Shown here piece by piece: positions 28,001 to 36,600 of a stretch of 64,000 nucleotides of DNA. The notes beneath the pieces are model-generated. The model saw only the letters and a list, made by a program, of their open reading frames with translations. It was not told the origin of the DNA and did no database searches. A program made the translations under genes and the position numbers. The DNA is taken from contig DDQN01000059.1 in the NCBI GenBank assembly GCA_002342685.1, positions 1 through 64,000 on the forward strand, in the 5' to 3' direction. The stretch is from Vibrio sp. UBA2441 (GTDB lineage Bacteria; Pseudomonadota; Gammaproteobacteria; Enterobacterales; Vibrionaceae). How positions within the stretch are numbered: the stretch's first letter is position 1; each line of letters starts with the position of its first letter.

Positions 28001-28045
28001 TCGTAAAAAAAGCAAGTGATGAACAGCTAACTTATTTAATTTCAT
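19001..28045 (-). CDS. Giant DUF11/cadherin-like repeat surface protein
   Basis: About 3014 residues, exported. A signal peptide ends near LSLIADPYPP. The N-terminal third begins with a ~500-residue Cys-poor region, followed by roughly eight DUF11-type repeats (recurrent LPxG...Y, W.IG.I.aG). Then come four Cys-paired ~73-residue InlB/Flg_new-type repeats (VTPVAGxGGSLSP; nt 21474-22347), a VCBS/cadherin-like PVAVDDxYSV domain, HYR- and Calx-beta-like domains, a thrombospondin-3 calcium segment, an 'anchor U'-like domain and two more cadherin-like domains. The end is Gly-Gly, a hydrophobic helix and a basic tail, resembling a GlyGly-CTERM rhombosortase signal. I chose ATG 28045 with AAGGA six bases upstream, rather than TTG 28051. 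Adhesin or matrix role is inferred. Confidence 0.85.
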   Translation of the reverse strand: MKLNKLAVHHLLFLRYLPAIFLFFSLSLIADPYPPTWNSSTGSAIHYQPVAWPSEPQSPLDCGTQCGEWKPYTRFQNEIADARTRDQSNGGTSPQSYVNVASSCLDQTLPSVYYYLHKGNTQDDDVLMFRWRVESAAHNYATGKNAGNFSSGNPWSSALWTVFFDLDGTGYKSLAAHLDGSIGSPSESIDRLAGIWGNASNHSLDYENDPNIHLLGHNPTAFIGDNGKILNFSNNLTPTESWTNGADETQWDYGTTRAQLISKNSCTEYFVDYQIPLAMLDASDVGGPSITRDTPISMMFCTANSLNNPLQKDCAIGKEWLADPNVTAPFGDYLSFSQPEPYSQPIISSVEVIPPNSCPGTYQLNTTVQDTLALQDGVVISSVQTVDFYYWYDVNGDGEATSSDVGSQWVQISSNTTLDANTLNSWSASWDASGLPKGKYLIGVQALDDNSKVDDGVAPSGVNNRTFSYLAGNIENKIYNSNNWLPDQESEFPSHSPIRSTSLTEDWYGNPTITGQQIALIGTAINACGLAPTIELTSNTNNIPVGGTITNTIAISNPANNTEDITVTSISDVLPEGFSYVTNTTSGVTLSEPTFNGQTSTWTFNTPLTISSGSSSNLFFDMLAPAIPGTYNNNASAETSFGSLVSDPVAISVDSVRLSVSNIPDRYSVAADGSEQITFTINYANDSFVPVSNASLITTLPTGTNYINCTNGTSCGLSGSDVFWTIGSIEAGGAGSVSYTVTIANSWSSASYTSSVPLSAIGPDGSTITETASTTVAVTGIAATGRAAMSLSQTADAIQAAPGSNITYTLNYANDGSASADNVEIVDTLPDGMTFVSCSNNCSEINDIVTWPIGTVSSSAMGTVSLTATIADPFTQQNPAINNATINWTDGIQIESKLDIGITGSMCNAYYFSNTSGDVGNAGTQKLANTYPVPTASDAGTSVTVIAPSSSNGFIEAIRFYQGAANTQDILFDGGQLSSTIYVDRKSGNGINLRTSVYDYNSIDGSLLLLGQETVTFKGSQTGALTTNFSPTGTLKKDHRLLWVYEAQSTHNQNTLEAQFQFGGSVVNAISGGTSAALSGSSFCVTPPASLVISKVVDDVNISAGTTPTLTYTTSYANTGEVAATNVLLVDSLPSGFTSCEYSIDNNNWAGCSADNTHSYSIGTISAGDSGKFYLRGVASEGSSDGDSFTSIVVISSDQTSEVNATARTNVTGASSSGVAELSLSLFSDKSSIFPSDTVTYTVTATNIGGASANNVVINNVLPTASYYNFNSCSDSCTNNAGTISWDLGTIAAGSSQSFSYSMLASTTSLAAGITTITDDVTVTADILSPVISNAVTVNISGNPSLSLSNNVTPSSGLAPNDTVTYTLVVTNNGSSTAKDVVIKNPIPNALSYTGNITSSVGTASFDTINNQVINDIGDLVSGSSSTLTFTAKISNHLDSGDSSITNTATVSGSNALNKSASSVIVATASAQLSILHNQSGSTAYPAANLTADVSNSATIFVDQSDQFSLGQLIKINATTAKIISISDSNIVLNNPVTATSGSHIIGAITLSITYQNTGNAVAENVDITEALPNQLNYYSASPLADSAPVTGSSGNLNWHIGDLATGESGNLKVIVFPSGEMGAFTSTATIDADNAASDSASVITTIGGVSVKKTTSTPMAIAGGFATYSIKLTNSLSTDITNVIVTDTLSDGFAYQPSSAEVDNISTEPTISVSDNNSTQPQWNGLTIPANDSVTITFNADISSDAGARTYQNEVLVEADSGIGIQAFDPLSTRAEDVTVIGEGTGVLTGYIFSRDDASGDTYVTGSDIPFNAVEVRIHKAEDDCSDLYSTTCYITYTNSDGYFSVVAPAESWIVSIQKGTGELPLSWTQVVGENEAEVIIPNQSVIEEHNGFAYRLSYTVTAQANSGGSVSPETTTVIEGTSTSFTVTPDSGYSIDSVSGCNGSLSGSTYITGAINSDCTVTASFILNKYDVTPVAGSGGSLSPNTVQSVNYGATTSFIVTPDSSYSIDSVTGCNGGLSGSTYTTGTITSACSVTASFSYIPNTHNVTPVSGNGGSLSPGTVQNINSGSATSFTVTPDSGYTIDNVTGCNGNLSGSTYTTGSITSDCSVSASFSSTPDIHNVTPIAGNGGSLSPSTVQSVSSGTATSFTVTPDSGYNVSSVTGCSGSLSGSTYTTNAITSSCTVTANFAESITTNSPPVAVDDDYSVSEWNVISLSVLTNDSDPNDDIISILSAEATIGSVEISNNQIEYQPVTGQTGNVEIKYVITDPDGETAQATVELTFDVSESALSPAITVPENLCGPLSVNANALYTKVDLPMASATDRFGNTLPVSLVDNATWFPPGINTIYWTASDSEGRTSIAPQKICVTPLVSLRKDQTVLEGESVNVSVYLNGESEVYPLSIPYTVGGTAQFAQDHSLADGVVVIESGTEANIQLEILQDTISDGGETIEVSLDESLNIGNKYTHVVTISEDNIAPKLTLSASQQDQKRLSVTKTGGVITIESQVYDPNIGDTFSYDWSSSDSQIINQSTDTTTFQFDPLNLALGIYHIELTVSDSGSPAKSVYEKIYIQVFEQLEVLTSADSDGDLIPDNVENYQDLDGDGIPDYLDRIDECNVLPELSTVQDGYLVEGSPGVCLRRGDYTLNGETGGVLITDSDVESGRATQSDTEATNIGGIYDFIAYDLPDNKQTFSIVMPLRNPIPINPVYRKFREGSGWGFFIEDGSNLIKSTKGDPGYCPPPGGSIWVAGMNEGDWCIQLTIEDGGPNDDDGQINGTIVDPGYVGVMLNSNNVPVAVDDTAIFDLNKALNIDVLSNDSDEDEDNITITSANASLGTVSIINNTVQYLPPTDFIGTDEIQYGISDGNGGTHSAKVMITIVVNQPPVAIDDSVSIEQGTSIVISPLNNDSDPFDDVISLFSVSSSNNSIVINDDGTLSYTPESNFYGEESITYVIEDSAGNQAEATLHILVIQSSHQVTAETKSGGTSSIKLLLFLILLTLMRLTGFRLNIRRKDIA
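21474..22347 (-). repeat. Four tandem ~218-bp repeats within the giant surface protein
   Basis: Four in-frame copies encode modules with GGSLSP, FTVTPDSGY, two conserved cysteines around GCNGxLSGSTY, and a TASF end. Copies 2-4 are closest to each other, which points to expansion by unequal crossing-over. Confidence 0.8.
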
Positions 28046-28479
28046 TATCAATCCTTGGATTAGTTAGCATCGTGTAAATGCTTTTGAAGGGACAGGTATC
28101 GCCGCTTTAGAAATGTTATTAGTTATCATTTGGATTTGTATATTATTGGTAACTTATATATAAATCAAATCTTACTTCCAAAAATCAATGAAACTTTTGT
28201 ATATATATATATTTAAAAAATACTAAATTAAATTTTTGTAAATATTGAGCACCAATAATGAGATTATTTTGTTCAGGGTGAACAGTATGATTTTGTCGAC
28301 ATGGGCACAAATATAGCGAAAACTTCCACCTGACCACTGTGCTTAACTAATGGGTTGATAGCCGATATGAATAGTAGAAAACGGTTAATTTCGGATCGAG
28401 TGTAGGGTAAAGTGCAGCCTCCTATCGTTGAATACGAGTTTGGCATTTCGCCTTATTTAATTGAGAGATATAGACGCGA
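28046..28479. other. Divergent promoter region, giant protein gene and thioesterase gene
   Basis: A 434-bp region with no gene. The part nearest the giant gene is very AT-rich, with a TATATATATA run near 28200. It should hold promoters for both directions. No specific operator was recognised. Confidence 0.5.
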
Positions 28480-28884
28480 ATGAGTAAGATATACCATCAC
28501 CCAGTACAGATATATTATGAAGATACCGATCATTCAGGCGTGGTGTACCACCCTAATTTCCTTAAGTATTTCGAACGAGCGCGTGAACATGTCATTGATA
28601 GTGATAAATTGGCCACCTTGTGGAATGAGCATGGGTTGGGGTTTGCCGTTTATAAAGCAAATATGATTTTTCAGGATGGTGTAGAGTTTGCGGAAGTCTG
28701 TGATATTCGAACATCATTTGAGCTGGATGGTAAGTATAAAACCCTGTGGCGGCAAGAAGTCTGGCGTCCGCATGCTAGTCGGGCAGCGGTTATTGGTGAC
28801 ATTGAAATGGTATGTTTAGATAAAGATAAGCGGCTGCAACCTATCCCTGATGTTATCCTTAATTCGATGATGAATGCAGATTAG
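28480..28884 (+). CDS. Hotdog-fold acyl-CoA/ACP thioesterase, Orf6 type
   Basis: A 134-residue 4HBT/YbgC-type thioesterase. The catalytic aspartate lies in YYEDTDHSGVVYHPNFLKYF near the N-terminus, the standard motif of this family. Thioesterases of this type accompany PUFA synthase clusters (Orf6 of Photobacterium profundum) and are thought to release the finished acyl chain. The adjacent pfaE and pfaABCD here support that role. It converges with pfaE, the stop codons being only 10 bp apart. It could also be a general acyl-CoA hydrolase. Family assignment is firm, substrate inferred. Confidence 0.87.
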   Translation: MSKIYHHPVQIYYEDTDHSGVVYHPNFLKYFERAREHVIDSDKLATLWNEHGLGFAVYKANMIFQDGVEFAEVCDIRTSFELDGKYKTLWRQEVWRPHASRAAVIGDIEMVCLDKDKRLQPIPDVILNSMMNAD

Positions 28885-28894
28885 TTTTATCGGT

Positions 28895-29758
28895 TTAGGC
28901 TGCTGGAAACAGCAGCTCATTTGGTTGTGTCAACGTCGCCTCTAGTTTCATCGATCTGCTGTTGCTTCCGAGAGTAACGGCAAAGCGATAATCTTTGTCT
29001 AACCGGCCTAAACATGTCTGCCAATTTTCTTGTTTGGTCTGTTGGTTCGTAAGAGAGTTGACACTATTTTCAATAAAATTGGGTGCGATTCCACTGTAAA
29101 GTTTTACCTGCTTGTTTAGGTCATTGGAATATAAGCAGAGTTCAGGATCTGTTGCTTGTATTAATAGCGACTCGCTTTTTGCCTCCGATAGGTCAAAGCC
29201 GAACGATTTCAACGATTTTGCCAGCCCTTGCCCCGTCGCTTTTATATAAGACTCTTTTAATGCCCAAAGATCAAAAAAACGTTGCCTCTGTAGGGCTTTC
29301 GGCAGTTCTAATAATGCCGTGACTTCTTGTGCTGAAAAATAGTGATTAAGAATGGGGCCAATATCTGTACTTGTCCTGGCATGCTCTATATCTACTCCTA
29401 GTTGTACGTTTTTATCCTCAGATATTATGACTCCTATTAATAGATAATCCTCGCTGTGACTCAGGTTAAATTCAATACCGGTTTGGCTACGTTGTTCAGC
29501 AATTAATTCTGGCTTTCCTTTTGGACCATAATCAAATTGCCACTGCTCAGGAGGGATAGGTGCATATCGGGATAATATAACCCGAAGCAAACTACGAACG
29601 TATAGAGCTCTTGTTTTCATCTCTTGCTGTCGATAGCGAGCCACTTTGGCTAGCTCATCTTCAGATAAGCAAAATTTCAACTGATTGGTCAGGTTATTGC
29701 TGTTATCTAGCTGAGTCAGAGGACAGAACCAGAGTTGGACAAGAGAAGCACTAGACAA
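28895..29758 (-). CDS. pfaE: 4'-phosphopantetheinyl transferase PfaE
   Basis: A 287-residue Sfp-type transferase that moves phosphopantetheine from CoA to the serine of carrier proteins. It shows the three family motifs: FNLSHSEDY, LGVDIEHA (first Mg ligand pair) and FFDLWALKESYIKATGQGL. Its place beside pfaABCD, on the opposite strand, identifies it as PfaE, needed to activate the five ACPs of PfaA. The start is a TTG at 29758 with AGGG eight bases before it; no in-frame ATG occurs before residue 47, and upstream frames are closed. A GCTGCTG-GAAA-CAGCAGC hairpin lies in its last codons. Confidence 0.93.
   Translation of the reverse strand: MSSASLVQLWFCPLTQLDNSNNLTNQLKFCLSEDELAKVARYRQQEMKTRALYVRSLLRVILSRYAPIPPEQWQFDYGPKGKPELIAEQRSQTGIEFNLSHSEDYLLIGVIISEDKNVQLGVDIEHARTSTDIGPILNHYFSAQEVTALLELPKALQRQRFFDLWALKESYIKATGQGLAKSLKSFGFDLSEAKSESLLIQATDPELCLYSNDLNKQVKLYSGIAPNFIENSVNSLTNQQTKQENWQTCLGRLDKDYRFAVTLGSNSRSMKLEATLTQPNELLFPAA
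28899..28916. other. GAAA-loop hairpin at the convergent gene ends
   Basis: GCTGCTG (28899-28905) and CAGCAGC (28910-28916) form a perfect 7-bp stem closed by GAAA. It lies just downstream of the thioesterase stop and inside the last pfaE codons. No T-tract follows, so terminator activity is uncertain. Confidence 0.45.
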
Positions 29759-29832
29759 GGAAAGAACCCTAACAAGAAATCATGTTGTTTATTGTGACGG
29801 TTTTACGATTAAAACAACAGAACAAAGGTGTT

Positions 29833-29968
29833 TTATACCTAAGTTTGCTCGTTTTTTAAGGAGCACACCTTGAGGAGATGCGAGTATATTTCTTGAGCAA
29901 AAGTCATGCAGGAGATGTCATTATCAATGGCACCTCAAGGTCGAACATCCCACCAAAACTTGGTATAA
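29833..29968. mobile_element. MITE-like nested inverted-repeat element
   Basis: The ends TTATACCTAAGTTT (29833-29846) and AAACTTGGTATAA (29956-29968) are inverted copies apart from one extra base. Inside them ACCTTGAGG (29867-29875) is mirrored by CCTCAAGGT (29933-29941). A 136-bp non-coding unit with TA-rich termini looks like a small non-autonomous element. No transposase or clear target duplication beyond TA is visible. Confidence 0.4.
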
Positions 29969-30188
29969 GCAAAGCTTAAAATTTTTCTCTTCAATAAATT
30001 GAAATGTTTTTTGTCACTAGGCCGATCCCTTTATCAAAAAGTCGTTACATTGGTTTTGTTTGTTTTTTGTGGGTTTTGTCACTATTGTCTTTTTCTTAGA
30101 GTATTTACACTAACCTTTGTTGCTTTTTGATTTTTAATCAATGACTTAGTTTTGTTTTAATTGCAATATTTAGATTTGTGCTCTATTT

Positions 30189-30205
30189 AGCTGGTCTGAG
30201 CAGAT
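30189..30205. promoter_or_regulatory. FadR-like operator upstream of pfaA
   Basis: AGCTGGTCTGAGCAGAT resembles the FadR palindrome AACTGGTCNGACCAGTT, matching 13 of 16 defined positions with the core CTGGTC intact. It lies about 430 bp before the pfaA start and also forms part of an imperfect hairpin. Confidence 0.4.
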
Positions 30206-30638
30206 GCAGTCTCTGCGTCAGGCGATTGTATCAATACGTGACCTCGGGTAACCTGCTCAACCATTAACCGAATCAGCTGGTTTTCATTGCGAATGGTAGG
30301 TAGTTTTCTCTGAAAATCTCAGTCGTAACCTCTGCAGGATTAATATGGACTTTTCCTTAGTTGCTCATAGCACAGCAACCGATTATCTAGTGTTAACTAC
30401 ATGTTAAATCCAGTTTGTATGCTCGATACAATCCAGCTATTCGATACGGCGATTCTGCTCTTTTTATGATTAGTATAATTATTCTAGAGCATTTGCATTC
30501 AACACGGTTATTTAGCCGAAGTAAGCCACCTTTTTCATCGCGCTTCTTTCCGGCAACTTATATTCATTTCTTTCTTCGTATCATATCCCTGACCGAAAAT
30601 ATGACCCCCGCTTTGCGGTTGTCCAGTGGAGACTCATT

Positions 30639-33600
30639 ATGAGCCAAACCTCAAACTCAACATCCGAGTTGCAACAAGACATGCGACTTAACAAACGCCT
30701 TAAAGATACGCCTATCGCTATTGTCGGTATGGCGAGTATTTTTGCCAATTCCCGTTATCTGAATAAATTTTGGGATCTTATCAGTGAAAAAATTGACGCA
30801 ATAACTGATATCCCGAAAACTCACTGGCGCACAGAAGATTACTACGACTCTGATAAGAGCACGCCTGATAAGTCTTACTGTAAACGTGGCGGCTTTATGC
30901 CGGATGTCGACTTCAATCCTATGGAGTTTGGTCTTCCGCCAAACATTCTGGAGTTAACGGATACTTCGCAGCTGTTGTCGCTGATAGTTGCTAAAGAAGT
31001 GTTAGCGGATGCGAAACTTCCTGAAAACTATGACAGAGATAAAATTGGTATCACATTAGGTGTCGGTGGTGGTCAAAAGATCAGCCAAAGCCTGAATGCA
31101 CGTTTGCAGTACCCGGTACTGAAAAAAGTATTTAACAGAAGCGGTATCAGCGAACAAGACAGCGAAATGTTGATTAAGAAGTTTCAAGATCAATATATCC
31201 ATTGGGAAGAAAACTCGTTTCCGGGATCGCTTGGTAATGTTATTGCTGGCCGTATAGCCAACCGATTCGATTTAGGCGGTATGAACTGTGTGGTCGATGC
31301 GGCTTGCGCTGGTTCTCTTGCTGCATTACGTATGGCACTGTCTGAATTGGTTGATGGCCGTAGTGAAATGATGATTACTGGTGGTGTGTGTACTGATAAC
31401 TCACCAACCATGTACATGAGTTTCTCGAAGACACCAGCTTTCACCACCAACGAAACGATTCAACCTTTTGATATTGACTCGAAAGGCATGATGATTGGTG
31501 AAGGTATCGGTATGGTTGCCCTGAAGCGTCTTGAAGACGCAGAGCGAGATGGTGACCGTATTTATTCCGTCATAAAAGGTATGGGTGCTTCTTCTGATGG
31601 TAAGTTTAAGAGTATCTATGCTCCTCGCCCTGAGGGTCAGGCAAAAGCACTTAAACGTGCCTATGATGATGCTGGTTTTGCCCCGCATTCACTCGATTTG
31701 TTAGAAGCGCATGGTACTGGCACGGCGGCGGGTGATGTCGCTGAATTTAATGGGCTGAATTCTATATTTAGCCAAGACAACGAGAATAAACAGCATATCG
31801 CATTAGGCTCGGTAAAATCTCAGATTGGCCATACTAAATCGACCGCAGGCACAGCCGGTTTAATCAAAGCAGCTCTTGCACTGCATCACAAAGTATTGCC
31901 TGCCACGATTAATGTCACCAGCCCTAATCCAAAGTTAAAAATTGAAGATTCTCCATTTTATCTTAATACCCAAACTCGCCCATGGATGAGACGTGCTGAT
32001 GATACGCCACGTCGTGCTGGTGTGAGCTCGTTCGGTTTTGGTGGCACTAACTTCCATGTTGTTATGGAAGAATATACTCCTGAACATGTTCGCGGTGATA
32101 AGTATCGTCAACGTCAGGTACCTCAAACATTATTACTCAGTGCAGCGACTCGTAATGCACTCATCGCCAGTTTGAAAGAAATTTCAGCGGATATTTCTGC
32201 AAAGAAAACAGATCTGGAAGCGCTTGCCCATACATATGGCCTGCGCAGCGTTGATGTAAATCATGCGCGTCTGGGTATTGTGGTTAAATCAGAGCAAGAG
32301 CTTCAGTCTCAACTGAGTCAGGCTATTTCACAGCTTGAAAGCCAAACGAAATCACATTGGCAACTACCGAGTGGAACGAGCTATCGTGAGTCGGGCTTAG
32401 TGAGTGAAAATGGAACGGCAAAAGTTGCTGCACTGTTTGCAGGTCAAGGCTCACAGTATCTAAATATGGGCCGTGATCTCGCCTGTCATTTCCCGGAAAT
32501 GCGTCAACAGTTGGCGACCGCAGATAAGGTATTCAGCCAAAATAAAAAGACCCAGTTATCAAAGGTGCTTTTCCCGGTTCCTGCATTTAATAAACAGGAC
32601 ATTGCCGCTCAGGAAGCGACTCTAACTAACACCGCTAATGCACAAAGCGCTATCGGTGTGGTTTCTATGGGTCAGTATGAACTTATGACTCAAGCTGGCT
32701 TCAAACCTGATATGGTCGCAGGGCACAGTTTTGGTGAGCTAAGCGCGTTATGTGCGTCAGGCACAATATCTCAAGAGGATTATTACCAACTTGCTTTTGC
32801 TCGTGGTCACTCTATGGCAGAAACGCCAGCTGAAGGTGATTGCGGCACTATGTATGCGGTAATTCTTGATGCAGACAAACTGGCTGATGTTGAAAAAACC
32901 ATCGATGGTTTTGAAGGGGTAAGCATCGCCAACTACAACGCTCCAACACAGCTAGTGATTGCAGGACCGACAGACAAAGCACAGCTTGCGGCCAGCGCTT
33001 TGACTGAGCAGGGTTTTAAAACGATACCACTGCCTGTTTCCGGTGCATTCCATACGCCATTGGTGGCCCACGCACAGAAACCATTTGCTGCTGCCATCGA
33101 TAAATCTACGTTCAGCAAACCAGCATTACCGCTCTACTCCAATGCCACTGGCGAGCTGTATAAGAGTGATGGCAAAGCCATTAAGAAAGCATTTAAGCAA
33201 CATATGTTGCAGTCTGTTCGTTTCAGCACACAGCTTGAAGCAATGTATCAGGCTGGTGCTCGAATTTTTGTTGAGTTCGGACCGAAAAATATCCTGCAGA
33301 AATTGGTAGAAAAAACGCTGACTAACAAGTCGGATGAACTTTGTACTATCAGTCTTAACCCAAATCCTAAAGGTGATACTGATCTGCAATTACGTTTGGC
33401 TGCAGTTCAGCTCGCCGTTGTTGGTGTTTCACTAGACAGTATCGATCCGTATCAAGCCGACATTGCTAAACCAGATGCGCCGTCGCCAATGAACATCAAA
33501 TTGAGTGCGACGAATTACATCAGTGCCTCGACCCGAGCGAAAATGGCGGCGTCATTAGAAGCGGGAACCGTCAGCAAGCAAACTGAAATAGTAGAGAAAA

Positions 33601-36600
33601 TAGTGGAAAAAGAAGTGATCAAAACTGAAATTCGTGAAGTCCCTGTTGCCGCAGCGCCAGAAGCAGTACAAGCCGTTCCACAACAGATACAACAAGTTGC
33701 GCCAGCAAGTGAATCATTATCTGTAAAGGAGAAAGCAGCGCCGCAGGTAGGAACAACGCAGGCAATCACTTCAGCCGTTCCTGTTGCAGATGCTTCATTG
33801 GAGGCATTTTTTACCGCGCAGCAACAAGCAGCAGAGCTTCATCAGCAGTTCCTCGCTATTCCACAGCAATACGGTGATACCTTTACTACGTTGATGACGC
33901 AGCAGGCTCAAATGGCCGCAACGGGTGTTGCCATTCCTGATAGCTTGCAGCGTTCAATGGAAATGTTCCATCAACACCAGGCAGAAACACTGAAAGCTCA
34001 CGCCCATTACCTTGAACTTCAGGCGAGCAGCAATAACTCCGCATTAGGCTTATTGACCTCGCAAGCAGCACCAGTGCAAACCGCCGCTATTCAGACAGCA
34101 GTGCCGGTACAAGCCGCGATAGTTCAAAGCGCGGCACCCGCACCAGTTGCAGAGGCAGTAAAAATAGTCGCACCAGTGAAAGCAGCTACGCCAGTGGAAA
34201 ATATTGCGCCAGCGAAAACAAGTGTTGCTCCTGTGCCAGTTGCCCCAGCTCAAGCTCCGGTTCAAGCATTGGCACCAGCACCTGTTCAACAGGCTATTGC
34301 GTCAGTACAAACATCCGATGCTGAAAAAGTGATGTTGGAAGTGGTCGCTGATAAAACAGGCTATCCCACTGAGATGTTAGATCTTGATATGGATATGGAA
34401 GCGGACTTAGGTATCGACTCTATTAAGCGTGTTGAAATTTTAGGTACAGTTCAGGAGCAAATGCCTGATCTGCCAGAGCTTAATTCAGAAGATTTAGCCG
34501 AGTGTCGTACCTTAGGTGAAATCGTTAGTTACATAAATACTACGCTGGGAGAGCAACCCTCATCAGCGGTTGTTGACGCTACGGTTACCGTTGCGGCGGC
34601 AAATATTAATTCAACCAACACCAGCGGATTAAACGCCAGTCAAATTCAAACTACCATGCTTGAAGTGGTTGCAGACAAGACGGGTTACCCAACAGAGATG
34701 TTGGATCTCACCATGAACATGGAAGCGGATTTAGGTATCGACTCCATTAAACGTGTAGAGATCTTAGGTACGGTTCAGGATCAGCTTCCTACGCTTCCGG
34801 AGCTCAACCCTGAAGACTTAGCCGAGTGCAATACGCTGGGTGAAATCGTGGATTATATGAACAGCCAGCTAGGAGCAGTATCCGTTGCGACAGTAGCTCC
34901 TTCTGCACTTGCATTAGCACCGACACAACAAAGTGGCCTGAATGCAGTACAAGTTCAGAGCACAATGCTTGATGTGGTAGCGGATAAAACGGGTTACCCA
35001 ACTGAGATGCTGGATCTTGCTATGGATATGGAAGCGGACTTAGGTATCGATTCTATCAAGCGAGTAGAGATCTTAGGTACGGTTCAGGATCAGCTACCTG
35101 ACTTACCTGAGCTTAACCCAGAAGATTTAGCCGAGTGCCGTACTCTAGGTGAGATCGTAGACTACATGAACAGTAAGTTGCCTTCGGTAGCGGCTCCTAC
35201 ACCTGAAAAAATAGTGGCACAGGCACCAGACAATGCAGCAAACAATTTAGATGCTGCTCATGTTCAAAGCACCATGTTATCAGTAGTTGCAGATAAAACG
35301 GGTTACCCAACTGAGATGTTGGATCTTGCTATGGATATGGAAGCGGACTTAGGTATCGATTCCATTAAGCGAGTAGAGATCTTAGGTACGGTTCAGGATC
35401 AGCTACCTGACTTACCCGAGCTTAATCCAGACGATTTAGCCGAGTGCCGTACTCTGGGTGAGATCGTAGACTACATGAACAGTAAGTTGCCTTCGGTAGT
35501 GGCTCCTACATCTGAAAAAATAGTGGCACTGGCATCAGACAATGCAGCAAACCATTTAGATGCTGCTCATGTTCAAAGCACCATGTTATCAGTGGTTGCA
35601 GATAAAACGGGTTACCCTGTTGAGATGCTGGATCTTGCTATGGATATGGAAGCGGACTTAGGTATCGACTCTATCAAGCGAGTAGAGATCTTAGGTACAG
35701 TTCAGGATCAACTGCCTGATTTACCAGAGCTAAACCCAGACGATTTAGCCGAGTGCCGTACGTTGGGTGAAATAGTCACTTATATGCAAAGCAAGCTTTC
35801 GGGTGAGACAACTTCAGCGACCGCTGAAAATAGTTCGGCCGTTGAAGCTGCACAAAAAATCCAATCCGAAACTCAAGCAGAAACCTCGCTAGTGGAATTA
35901 CCTCCTCACAATGAGGTGGCGCTAAAAAAGCTTCCAGCGGTAGATAAACTCGCCGACTGTTTTGTCAAAGACGCTTGTATTGTGATCACTGATGATGGTC
36001 ATAATGCTGGTGTTGTTGCTGAAACGTTAGTGGCTCACGGCCTGCAAGTCGCCGTAGTACGTAGCCCTTTATCTGCTGCTTCACCATTAAACGCTGAAAT
36101 CAAAAGTTATCCATTAACTAGCATTGATGAAGCTGGTGTAAAAGGTGTTATTTCTGACATTGAAAATGCACATAAGCAGGTTTGTGGATTTATTCATTTA
36201 CAGCCGCATGTTGAGAATAAGGTTTCTGACAATGCTGATAGTAAACAAGCCGCTATAGCGTTAAGTGAAGAGGCGCGATCAAGCCTTTCAATGGCGTTCT
36301 TGTTCGCTAAGCTACTTCAACCTCAATTAAATTCGCTAGCAACCTCAAGTCGTGCAAGCTTCTTTACCGTCAGCCGTATTGATGGTGGTTTTGGCTATCT
36401 GGATACAAAACAATTGCTGAATGCAGAGCTAAACCAAGCGGCGTTGTCCGGTTTAACTAAAACGTTAAGTCACGAATGGCCTAATGTATTTTGTCGAGCG
36501 CTAGATGTTGCTCCAACTCTGGATGCCCGTCATTTTTCAGAAGCAGTAACTGCAGAGCTATTTGATATCAATACTAACGCCGTTGAGATAGGGCTAAGTG

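Larger units (their letters stand above)
29759..30638. other. 880-bp leader/promoter region of pfaA
   Basis: No regulator gene such as pfaR lies here, unlike in some PUFA loci. Contents: a MITE-like element (29833-29968), an 11-bp direct repeat TTTTGTCACTA (30009-30019, 30074-30084), a long T-rich stretch (30050-30175), a FadR-like palindrome (30189-30205), and a possible 20-codon leader frame starting at ATG 30345. A TTG-started 75-codon frame (30415-30642) running into pfaA looks fortuitous. Confidence 0.5.

Noticed and set aside
28899..28916. Intrinsic terminator for the thioesterase or pfaE gene
   Set aside because: The stem is perfect, but no T-tract follows on either strand; kept only as a hairpin.
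30415..30642. 75-codon TTG-started frame running into pfaA
   Set aside because: No ribosome site for its TTG, it ends inside the pfaA start, and no recognisable family.
34050..34289. Trp/Cys-rich frame antisense to pfaA
   Set aside because: It is the complement of the Ala/Pro/Val-rich linker of PfaA; composition is explained by that linker.
34321..35792. Repeat block as a mobile element or satellite
   Set aside because: The repeats are in frame and each codes a complete ACP with its serine; they are functional domains.
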